Source: Burkholderiales bacterium
Lineage (GTDB): Bacteria; Pseudomonadota; Gammaproteobacteria; Burkholderiales; Casimicrobiaceae
Length of the DNA: 60,306 bases
Reading direction: 5' to 3'
Assembly: GCA_025352105.1 (NCBI GenBank)
Contig: JANXUB010000117.1
Location: 1 to 60,306 of the forward strand
This document shows positions 54,387 to 60,306 of the stretch, piece by piece (positions within the stretch are counted from its first letter, which is position 1; the number at the start of each line of letters is the position of its first letter). Made by a program: the position numbers and the translations under genes. The notes under the pieces are model-generated. The model had not been told where the DNA came from. It was given only the letters and a program-made list of their open reading frames with translations, and did no database searches.

Positions 54387-54743
54387 ATGACCCGGTTTTG
54401 TTCGACGAAAAAAATTGCGCTCGCAGCTTTAGGTCTTGCGGCTTTGCTTGCCTTGGGCGGCTGCGCGTCCATCGTGCAGGATCAAAAGCGTGCGCTACTG
54501 GATCGAAAATGTCAGGACCGCGTGGTGAAAATGTTGAACGCGGTGTCGCCGGTGATCGCGGAATCGAACGCGCCACAAAAATTTTGCGGCTGCTTCACGG
54601 AGAAGCTTGATATCGCGAAGCTTGAGACCGATATCGACGGCGTGAAAGACATCGGCTTGAACCCGGAAACGCTCCGCTTTGTGACCGAATACATCCCGAC
54701 TATTCGCAGCTGCGCGAAAGAATCAGGGCTCTGGAAGACCTGA
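54387..54743 (+). CDS. Putative lipoprotein, function unknown
   Basis: The 118-residue precursor has a signal peptide and lipobox (AALLALGGCAS), giving a mature lipoprotein of about 91 residues. Three more cysteines (RKCQDR, FCGCF) and one near the end (RSCAKE) could form two disulfides. I do not recognise the family. ATG 54387 is preferred over an in-frame ATG at 54372 because GGAG lies 6 bases before it. It is convergent with the TetR gene, whose stop is 5 bp away. Confidence 0.8.
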   Translation: MTRFCSTKKIALAALGLAALLALGGCASIVQDQKRALLDRKCQDRVVKMLNAVSPVIAESNAPQKFCGCFTEKLDIAKLETDIDGVKDIGLNPETLRFVTEYIPTIRSCAKESGLWKT

Positions 54744-54748
54744 GGCAG

Positions 54749-55504
54749 CTAGTCCGCGCTCTGCAAATCGCGTTGATGCGATGAGTCGGCGGCGGCAGCC
54801 GGTGTTTGCACAACAGGCAGCGACGCGACAAATGATCGTGCTGCGCCGCGAATGCCGGTGACGACGAACGCCACCAGATGTCGAGCGACCGCCGGATCAG
54901 CGGCGGAGTTCGCGCCGTTCGAGAGTCGCTCGATGCGCTGATCGCTCAGGTAATGCAGCAGTGCGCCAAGCGCGAACTGGTAGCACCACGCCGCCTGCGC
55001 CTGCGTTAACTCGGGAATCTCGTCCTGAAGCGACTCGCGAATGGCGTCGATGTATTCGGCGGTGATGGGATCGAAAAATTCACGAATCGAGCGATCCTCT
55101 TCGATGCTCTGCTGCGTCAGGCCGCGCGTGACAAAGCGGGCGTACGATTCGCCCTCAGGCGTGCCGCGCGCTTTAATCACGGGAAGAATCATCGCCTCAA
55201 CAATGTTGGCCAGCGGGTCGCCGTTCTGATCGGCCATCGCCGCATGCAAACCCTGTCGGCGCACTTCGACCGTGCCGCTCAGATTCCCGAAAATGGCGTC
55301 GTAGAGCTCCTGTTTTTGCCCAAAGTAATAGCCGACCAGCGCGAGCGGAACCTGCGCGGCCTCGGCAATCTGGCGGATGGTGAAGGCGTGGTAGCCGAAA
55401 TTCGCAAACAGCCGCTGTGATGCGTCAAGAATGTTTTGGCGGCGATCCGGGCGTACGTTGGCAGTGGCTCCGGCGGCGCGTGTTTCGGGAATGGAATGGG
55501 TCAC
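54749..55504 (-). CDS. TetR-family transcriptional regulator
   Basis: The 251-residue protein has a TetR HTH at about 15-65 (RRQNILDASQRLFANFGYHAFTIRQIAEAAQVPLALVGYYFGQKQELYDAIF) split here by its helices, and a long ligand-binding domain (YARFVTRGLTQQ). The likely start is GTG at 55504: the upstream ATGAAAGGAG holds an ideal AAGGAG ribosome-binding site five bases before it, while the ATG at 55519 has none. It is divergent from the dioxygenase gene 296 bp away and may regulate it. Effector unknown. Confidence 0.88.
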   Translation of the reverse strand: MTHSIPETRAAGATANVRPDRRQNILDASQRLFANFGYHAFTIRQIAEAAQVPLALVGYYFGQKQELYDAIFGNLSGTVEVRRQGLHAAMADQNGDPLANIVEAMILPVIKARGTPEGESYARFVTRGLTQQSIEEDRSIREFFDPITAEYIDAIRESLQDEIPELTQAQAAWCYQFALGALLHYLSDQRIERLSNGANSAADPAVARHLVAFVVTGIRGAARSFVASLPVVQTPAAAADSSHQRDLQSAD

Positions 55505-55628
55505 AGGAACTCCTTTCATGCGGCTAAACGACGCAGGATCGCCGCGTGATGTCGCACAGTTAAATGCTTTGGGTGGGAAGGATTTTTCACGACCGTGATT
55601 TTTGCAGTGCAAATCGCGCACACGAATC

Positions 55629-55658
55629 GAAAAGGAAAAGGAAAAGGAAAAGGAAAAG
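55629..55658. repeat. (GAAAAG)5 tandem repeat in a divergent promoter region
   Basis: Five perfect GAAAAG units run from 55629 to 55658, in the 296-bp gap between the TetR gene and the dioxygenase gene. Such hexamers can change copy number by slippage and so change promoter spacing. No promoter could be placed with confidence. Confidence 0.85.
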
Positions 55659-55800
55659 CGTACCTTCCACTATAGCAAGTTGATCGGGCACCAACGCCAG
55701 CTCGCGCCACTAAATGCCGACGGGTCGATGCAACATTGCCAATGTCGCGGCTCGCATTTGTCAAAATTCGCTCCATAAGATTACATTCAATAAGCAAAAT

Positions 55801-56754
55801 ATGCTTCGCAGATCCCTGCTTCAATCCCTCGCTTACACCGTTTTCAACGGCGGTACCGTCATGACCTCAATTGCATCCTCCCTCACCAGCTCGGCCGCCG
55901 CACTCGCGGGTATCAGTACGCTGAAAAAGTCGCCCCGAATGCCGGTGCTCTTTCTCGGGCACGGCAGCCCGATGAACGCGATTGGGGACAACGCCTATCG
56001 TCGAAGCTGGCAAACGTTGGGCTCACAGTTTGGCGCTCACGCGGGCGCTAAGTTCCCGACGCCGCAGTTAATCCTCTGCATTTCGGCGCACTGGCTGACG
56101 CGCGGGTGGCAGTTCACCGCGATGGACAAGCCGAAAACGATTCACGATTTTGGCGGATTCCCGCAGGCGCTGTTCGACCAGCAATACCCTGCGCCCGGTG
56201 CTCCGGCGACAGTCCGGGAAATTGCACAAACGATCACCGCGCCGCCGATTGGCCTCGATACGCACGAATGGGGTCTCGATCACGGCACCTGGTCGGTCCT
56301 GAAGCCGATGTTTCCGAATGCAGCTATTCCGGTGGTGCAGCTCAGCATGGACTACGAGCGTCCAGCGTCGGAGCATTTTGCGCTGGGTCAGCAGCTAGCC
56401 AAACTGCGCGACGTGGGCGTGTTGATCGTTGGCAGCGGAAACATCGTGCACAACCTGCGCGCCATGCGCTTAAACGGGCCGCCAGGGCAATCGTACGACT
56501 GGGCCAACGAGTTTGACGCCGTGATCGCCGATCACGTCTTGCAGGGCCGTTTGAAGGCGTTGCAAGACTTTCAAAAGCTCGGACAAGTCGCGCAGCTGGC
56601 GCATCCGACGTTTGAGCATTACCTGCCGCTGCTCTACACCGCCGGCGCGGCGGCGGGAGCCGATGGCGCCGGGGCGTCGGAAGACGCCGTGCGCTTCTTC
56701 AATACCGATTTTCAGGGTGCGTCGATTTCGATGCGATCTGTGGTTTGGTCGTAG
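55801..56754 (+). CDS. Extradiol ring-cleavage dioxygenase, DODA/YgiD type (LigB fold)
   Basis: The class III extradiol dioxygenase fold is clear: VLFLGHGSPMNAI, LILCISAHWLTRGWQFTAM, HEWGLDHGTWSVLKPMFP and IVGSGNIVHNLR carry the metal-binding and catalytic His residues. The family opens catechols such as DOPA. ATG 55801 (MLRRSLLQSLAYTVFNGG) would add a Tat-like N-terminus of 20 residues to the ATG at 55861 (MTSIASSL), which alone gives a typical YgiD length. Neither start has a strong ribosome-binding site. It is divergent from a TetR regulator. Confidence 0.87.
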   Translation: MLRRSLLQSLAYTVFNGGTVMTSIASSLTSSAAALAGISTLKKSPRMPVLFLGHGSPMNAIGDNAYRRSWQTLGSQFGAHAGAKFPTPQLILCISAHWLTRGWQFTAMDKPKTIHDFGGFPQALFDQQYPAPGAPATVREIAQTITAPPIGLDTHEWGLDHGTWSVLKPMFPNAAIPVVQLSMDYERPASEHFALGQQLAKLRDVGVLIVGSGNIVHNLRAMRLNGPPGQSYDWANEFDAVIADHVLQGRLKALQDFQKLGQVAQLAHPTFEHYLPLLYTAGAAAGADGAGASEDAVRFFNTDFQGASISMRSVVWS

Positions 56755-56769
56755 CATCGAGTACGGGGC

Positions 56770-56890
56770 ATCAGCTTTTTGCATAAAGCCCCTATTCGTA
56801 TGGGAATAAATGCCATTTTGCTCATAAGTCAACTAATGCCATATATCGCTGGTATCCCAATACCAATAAAGATTTTTGGAAAAAGCTGAT
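56770..56890. repeat. 120-bp imperfect palindrome, copy 5 (AGTCAACT-centred)
   Basis: Ends ATCAGCTTTTT (56770) and AAAAAGCTGAT (56880) are exact complements, with TGGGA (56801) and TCCCA (56855) inside and AGTCAACT (56827-56834) at the centre. The core TAAGTCAACTAATGCC matches copy 1 with one base changed. Arms can also fold on themselves (GGGGC/GCCCC at 56765-56792; GGTAT/ATACC at 56851-56864). It starts 16 bp after the dioxygenase stop and ends before the toxin-antitoxin operon. Confidence 0.8.
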
Positions 56891-56914
56891 ACTAAGAATG
56901 CTAACCAAAGTGCT

Positions 56915-56946
56915 GTTGTGGCACAATTTGTAAAGTTTGTCACAAC
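56915..56946. promoter_or_regulatory. Candidate antitoxin operator
   Basis: GTTGTG (56915) and CACAAC (56941) form an inverted repeat around an A/T-rich centre. A shorter palindrome TTGTGGCACAA (56916-56926) and a related TTGTCACAA (56938-56946) suggest two adjoining sites. It lies 14-45 bp before the antitoxin ATG, where autorepression would be expected. Confidence 0.4.
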
Positions 56947-56960
56947 CGGAATCCGTCACC

Positions 56961-57197
56961 ATGCAAACCTTGGGCATCCGCGAAATCCGCCAGCGCTACG
57001 AAATCCTAAAAGAAACGCTCGAAGCCGAAGGCGAGGTCATCCTCACCCATCACGGCAAGCCGTTCGCGCGCGTGCTGCCGATTGATCCGCCGAAGCCACG
57101 TCCAAAGTGGAAGCCGCATCACGAATTGCGGGCGATGATGCCGTTGCAGATGATGCCGAGCGAGGTTCTGATCGCCGAAGATCGTGAAGATCGTTGA
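56961..57197 (+). CDS. Phd/YefM-type antitoxin
   Basis: The 78-residue protein starts at ATG 56961. It has the Phd/YefM beginning MQTLGIREIRQRYEILKETLEAEGEVILTHHGKPFARVLPI, where the DNA-binding strand-helix and the GKPxARVLP stretch are characteristic; the C-terminal Met/Leu-rich tail (RAMMPLQMMPSE) would bind the toxin. It overlaps the PIN toxin gene by one base (TGATG), the normal antitoxin-toxin order. Confidence 0.85.
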   Translation: MQTLGIREIRQRYEILKETLEAEGEVILTHHGKPFARVLPIDPPKPRPKWKPHHELRAMMPLQMMPSEVLIAEDREDR

Positions 57198-57634
57198 TGC
57201 GACTGTATTTCGACACGAGTGCGCTCGCCAAGGCGTATACGAGTGAGCGTGGCAGCGCTGATGTTGACGACTTTCTCGTACGCGGCACGACCGTTTACTT
57301 AAGCGATCTCAACCGAGTAGAACTGCGCTGCATGCTGGCCCGACGGCTGCGCTCGGGCGAGATCAGCGCGGTGCAAGAGCAGGCCATGTGGTCGCAATTT
57401 TTACTCGATATTTCAAACGAATTTTTCGAACCTGTCGCCCTGCCCGCGACCGCTTGGTCGGTAGCAACACACCTCATTGACCGCGTCGCCCCCATTGCGC
57501 TGCGAACGTTGGACGCTTTGCACGTCGCGATGGCCGGAACGCTGCCGTCCATCACCTTCATCACAGCGGACCGTGCGCAACGCAACGCTGCGCTGCAATT
57601 GGGCATGCCAACCGTTGGCATCGCGCTCGACTAA
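57197..57634 (+). CDS. PIN-domain ribonuclease toxin (VapC-like)
   Basis: The 145-residue PIN domain has the acidic residues of the nuclease site: Asp6 in MRLYFDTSAL, a Glu in DLNRVELRC, Asp in RTLDALHVA and Asp in FITADRAQ. VapC-type toxins cut specific RNAs such as initiator tRNA or rRNA. ATG 57197 overlaps the antitoxin stop. An in-frame TTG at 57194 is ignored. All catalytic residues look intact, so the toxin is probably functional. Confidence 0.88.
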   Translation: MRLYFDTSALAKAYTSERGSADVDDFLVRGTTVYLSDLNRVELRCMLARRLRSGEISAVQEQAMWSQFLLDISNEFFEPVALPATAWSVATHLIDRVAPIALRTLDALHVAMAGTLPSITFITADRAQRNAALQLGMPTVGIALD

Positions 57635-57682
57635 TTCACTGTCTTCTCAGGCCCGGCGCCTGGATCATCACACTCACCACCT

Positions 57683-59203
57683 ATGAACGCCAACGACAAC
57701 ACCCCTCCCGCCCCTCAAGACGAAAACCACATCATCGCCGAGCGCCGCGCCAAGCTCACCGCACTCCGTGAAAAAGGCCAGGCATTCCCGAACGACTTTC
57801 GCCGCGAAAATCTCGCAGGTGACCTCGCCACAACCTACGGCGAAAAAACCAAGGAAGAACTCGACGCCCTGAACGACGGAGTGGGCGCAGAGGTCACCAT
57901 CGCTGGCCGCATGATGTTGAAGCGCGTCATGGGCGGCGCGTCGTTCGCGACGGTGCAGGATATGTCGGGCCGCATCCAGCTCTACATCAACGATGCCGGT
58001 GTCGGCGCGGACGTCCACGAAGCGTTCAAGCACTGGGACATGGGCGACATTTTGGGCGCGACGGGCACCGTGTTCCGCACGCAAAAAGGTGAGCTCTCGG
58101 TCAAGGTGAAAACGCTGCGCCTGCTCACCAAATCGCTGCGACCGCTGCCAGAAAAATTTCACGGCCTCACCGATCAGGAAGCCAAATATCGTCAACGCTA
58201 CGTTGACCTCATCATGAGCCCGGAGTCGCGCCGCACCTTCGAAATCCGCTCGAAGATGATCGCGTTCATCCGCAATTTTTACGTCGAGCGCGGCTATCTC
58301 GAAGTCGAAACGCCGATGATGCACCCGATCCCCGGCGGCGCAGCGGCCAAGCCCTTCGTCACGCATTACAACGCGCTCGACCAGCAGATGTACATGCGCA
58401 TCGCGCCCGAGCTTTATTTGAAGCGCCTGGTCGTCGGCGGTTTCGATAAAGTGTTCGAAATCAATCGCAACTATCGGAACGAAGGCACCAGCACGCGACA
58501 CAATCCCGAGTTCACGATGCTCGAGTTTTACGAGGCGTATCAGGACTACACCTACCTGATGGACTTGACCGAAACGCTGCTGCGCGACTGCGCGAAACAC
58601 GTGCTCGGCAACACCACCATCAAGTTCGGCGAACTCGATATTGATCTCGGCAAACCGTTCGACCGCCTCACCATGGCGCAGGCGATCATGAAGTACAACC
58701 CGAACTACACCGAAGCCGAGTTGAACGACATGGAGTTCCTGAAAAACGCCGTGAAAAAAGCGGGCGAAGAAGTCCGCGCCACCGACGGCTTGGGCGTGCT
58801 GCAACTCAAACTCTTCGAAGCCAACACCGAGGAGAAATTGATTCAACCCACCTTCATCATCGCGCACCCAACGGATGTGTCACCACTCGCCCGCGCGAAC
58901 GATACCAACCCCGAAGTAACCGACCGATTCGAACTCTTCATCACAGGCCGCGAAATCTGTAACGGCTTTAGCGAGCTGAACGACCCCGAAGACCAGGCCG
59001 CCAGATTTCAGGCACAAAGCAAAGCCAAAGACGCAGGCGACGAAGAAGCCATGTTCTACGACGCCGACTACATCAAAGCCCTCGAATACGGCCTGCCGCC
59101 GACGGCGGGCGAAGGCATTGGTATTGATCGGCTGGCGATGTTGTTCACCAACTCACCAACGATTCGCGATGTGATTCTGTTTCCGCAGTTGCGGAAGGAG
59201 TAG
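57683..59203 (+). CDS. lysS: Lysyl-tRNA synthetase, class II
   Basis: LysS charges tRNA-Lys. The 506-residue protein has an OB-fold anticodon-binding domain ([20 protein letters not shown]) and the class II motifs: [19 protein letters not shown] (motif 1), [25 protein letters not shown] (motif 2), and [13 protein letters not shown] (motif 3). ATG 57683 and length match the family. It follows the PIN toxin gene by 48 bp with a short GC stem between. Confidence 0.97.
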   Translation: MNANDNTPPAPQDENHIIAERRAKLTALREKGQAFPNDFRRENLAGDLATTYGEKTKEELDALNDGVGAEVTIAGRMMLKRVMGGASFATVQDMSGRIQLYINDAGVGADVHEAFKHWDMGDILGATGTVFRTQKGELSVKVKTLRLLTKSLRPLPEKFHGLTDQEAKYRQRYVDLIMSPESRRTFEIRSKMIAFIRNFYVERGYLEVETPMMHPIPGGAAAKPFVTHYNALDQQMYMRIAPELYLKRLVVGGFDKVFEINRNYRNEGTSTRHNPEFTMLEFYEAYQDYTYLMDLTETLLRDCAKHVLGNTTIKFGELDIDLGKPFDRLTMAQAIMKYNPNYTEAELNDMEFLKNAVKKAGEEVRATDGLGVLQLKLFEANTEEKLIQPTFIIAHPTDVSPLARANDTNPEVTDRFELFITGREICNGFSELNDPEDQAARFQAQSKAKDAGDEEAMFYDADYIKALEYGLPPTAGEGIGIDRLAMLFTNSPTIRDVILFPQLRKE

Positions 59204-59217
59204 GCAGGTCATCCCTC

Positions 59218-59391
59218 ATGCAAAGCGACAGTAAATTTGCGGTGACACGATCATCCGATGCTGACCGCTTGGCCTTTATCTTGAACGCCAAGGCATCGTT
59301 CCGCACCGCTCAACAACTGCGCACTTGGGAGCAGCGCGTCGCCGCGATTGCGCGTATGAACGCGGAAAATCTCGTAGCAAAGCATAAGTAG
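59218..59391 (+). CDS. Possible small protein downstream of lysS
   Basis: A 57-residue frame starts at ATG 59218, 14 bp after the lysS stop, and ends at TAG 59389-59391. It reads MQSDSKFAVTRSSDADRLAF, then a Lys/Arg/Ala-rich helical stretch ending NLVAKHK. It has no membrane segment. Its stop lies in the GTAG head of the REP element that precedes the transposase. It may be a real gene cotranscribed with lysS or a chance frame; no family is recognised. Confidence 0.4.
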   Translation: MQSDSKFAVTRSSDADRLAFILNAKASFRTAQQLRTWEQRVAAIARMNAENLVAKHK

Positions 59392-59410
59392 GCTGGGTTG
59401 AAAACCCAGC
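59388..59410 (+). repeat. REP element upstream of the RAYT gene
   Basis: GTAG (59388-59391) is followed by GCTGGGTT and its complement AACCCAGC around a GAA loop (59392-59410). A GTAG head plus short hairpin is the standard REP form recognised by REP-associated tyrosine transposases. It lies 26 bp before the transposase start. Confidence 0.8.
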
Positions 59411-59435
59411 AACCCACCCGAAACACGATACCAAA

Positions 59436-59966
59436 GTGAGAACCTACAAACGCCAGAGAATCAATGGTGGCTGCTATTTTTTCACCGTCAATCTCGCCAA
59501 TCGCCACAACAACGATCTACTCGTTCGCGAGATCACCACACTACGCGAAGCCTTCCGACAAACTCGCGCCGATCATCCTTTCGAGATTGACGCCATAGTC
59601 GTGCTGCGAGAGCACCTGCACACAATCTGGCAACTGCCACCCGATGACCATGATTTCTCCACGCGATGGCGACTCATCAAATCGCGCTTCTCACAAGCTA
59701 TCAAAACAGGTGAGCCGATTTCCGAAAGTCGCCTGAAGAAAGGAGAGCGAGGAATCTGGCAACGCCGCTTCTGGGAACACGTTATCCGTGACGATGAGGA
59801 CTACGCGCGGCATGTGGACTATATCCATTACAACCCCGTGAAGCACGGACACTGTGCAAGTGCGGCAGACTGGCCGTATTCCTCTTTTCAACGTTGGGTT
59901 GAACGTGGCGTGTATTCGGAGGATTGGGCGGCGGGTGAAGCGACGAAATCAATGTCGCACGAGTGA
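59436..59966 (+). CDS. REP-associated tyrosine transposase (RAYT)
   Basis: The 176-residue Y1-type enzyme has the metal-binding HUH motif in LREHLHTIWQLP (residues 60-62) and the catalytic tyrosine region YIHYNPVKHGH (about 129-138). RGIWQRRFWEHVIRDDEDYARHVDY and WPYSSFQRWV are family signatures. RAYTs nick single-stranded REP sequences. The start is GTG 59436. REP copies lie on both sides in the same orientation, which defines this as a REP-RAYT module; the downstream copy is interrupted. Confidence 0.92.
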   Translation: MRTYKRQRINGGCYFFTVNLANRHNNDLLVREITTLREAFRQTRADHPFEIDAIVVLREHLHTIWQLPPDDHDFSTRWRLIKSRFSQAIKTGEPISESRLKKGERGIWQRRFWEHVIRDDEDYARHVDYIHYNPVKHGHCASAADWPYSSFQRWVERGVYSEDWAAGEATKSMSHE

Positions 59967-59989
59967 CTGCAAATACCGAAGTACAAATC

Positions 59990-60002
59990 GTAAGCTGGGT
60001 TG
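59990..60002 (+). repeat. Truncated REP copy downstream of the RAYT gene
   Basis: GTAAGCTGGGTTG matches the upstream REP (GTAGGCTGGGTTG) at 12 of 13 positions, in direct orientation. The second half of the hairpin (expected AAAACCCAGC) is missing; instead the sequence continues into the left end of the IS3-like element. Confidence 0.65.
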
Positions 60003-60306
60003 TAAAGTGGATCCTGAATTTAAGACAGCAGTTTAAGCTGCATTAAATCCAAGGGAACGAGTCATCATGAGTGAAACGAAGCGTCGTAAAGTACACACAC
60101 CGGAATTCAAAGCGAAGCTGGGATTGGAAGCGTTGAGCGGGGTCAAGACGATCCATCAGATTGCTCAGGAGAACGGCGTGCACCCGGTGCAAATTGGTTT
60201 GTGGAAAAAGGAGATTAAGGATCAAGCGCAGCGGCTATTTGCAGGCAAGCGTGGCCCGAAACCGGTGGCCGAGCATGCCGACCCTGAGGCGCTCTACAGC
60301 CAGATT
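60001..60306 (+). mobile_element. Left end of an IS3-like insertion sequence
   Basis: The boundary is inferred: the REP hairpin stops matching at about 60002, and TGTAAAGTGGATCCTG from 60001 is a plausible left inverted repeat, since IS3-family ends start with TG. The orfA gene begins at 60067. The right end lies outside the window, so the inverted repeat and target duplication cannot be checked. Confidence 0.6.
60067..60306 (+). CDS. IS3-family transposase OrfA, 5' part (continues beyond window)
   Basis: The first 80 residues are in the window and the frame is open at the right edge. It reads MSETKRRKVHTPEFKAKLGL, then an HTH (IHQIAQENGVHPVQIGLWKKE), then GKRGPKPVAEHADPEALYSQ. This is the OrfA DNA-binding part of IS3-type elements, the last stretch being the start of the leucine zipper region. 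GGGA lies upstream of ATG 60067. Confidence 0.88.
   Translation, partial: MSETKRRKVHTPEFKAKLGLEALSGVKTIHQIAQENGVHPVQIGLWKKEIKDQAQRLFAGKRGPKPVAEHADPEALYSQI

Noticed and set aside
57674..58867. A 397-residue minus-strand frame opposite lysS
   Set aside because: It is a shadow of lysS, with no start context or family.

Overview
The window looks like chromosome from a betaproteobacterium, probably in or near Burkholderiales. This is inferred from gene content, not from a marker gene: a betaproteobacterial proteasome homologue (BPH), an orphan Bug/TctC binding protein, a BPSS1780-type membrane protein, a DUF2782 protein beside an APH-fold homoserine kinase, the cspA/clpS/clpA arrangement, and two unrelated NADP isocitrate dehydrogenases. 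Base composition is moderately GC-rich. Most of the window is dense housekeeping sequence, and I saw no rRNA, tRNA, CRISPR array or prophage.

Layout. 1-2.9 kb: the tail of one gene, a membrane protein with a degenerate J domain and an SH3b domain, and a two-gene nucleotidyltransferase cassette. 2.9-12.4 kb: clpA-clpS, cspA, dimeric icd, divergent aceK, a small exported protein and monomeric icd. 12.4-16.5 kb: an OmpA-like lipoprotein, a patatin, a Bug protein and adenine deaminase. 16.6-24.1 kb, mostly minus strand: a GntR(YtrA)-ABC operon, BPSS1780 protein-thrB, DUF2782, ispF-ispD-mrp. 24.3-38.3 kb: metG, an acetyltransferase-like protein, SulP, Hsp20, an N-formylglutamate amidohydrolase, proS, a lytic transglycosylase, a PAS-GGDEF protein, a flavoprotein and gluQ. 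38.3-51.3 kb: BPH-hslO-hslR running into a methyltransferase and a 1245-residue multidomain glycosyltransferase, then an acyl-CoA ligase, an acyltransferase, a glycosyltransferase-methyltransferase fusion and a patatin. 51.5-60.3 kb: a Y-family polymerase, exosortase H with its partner, a lipoprotein, a TetR regulator divergent from a dioxygenase, a toxin-antitoxin pair, lysS, a REP-associated transposase and the left end of an IS3-like element.

The most unusual signal is between the genes. Five intergenic places (9497-9616, 16490-16609, 29434-29553, 51358-51477, 56770-56890) hold imperfect palindromes of about 120 bp. They share a design: a central AGTCGACT-like octamer, GGG/CCC blocks about 30 bp either side, and, in the clearest copies, ends that read ATCAGCTTT and its complement. 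I do not recognise this family. Separately there are several REP-like palindromes and a REP-associated tyrosine transposase (RAYT) whose downstream REP copy appears to be cut by the IS3-like element.

Regulatory sites read directly include a perfect FNR/Anr-type box (12670), a LexA-like box in front of the Y-family polymerase (51535), a YtrA-type operator (19426), a possible heat-shock promoter before hsp20 (28873) and a five-copy hexamer repeat in a divergent promoter region (55629). Functions are assigned by recognising sequence motifs. No database search was run.
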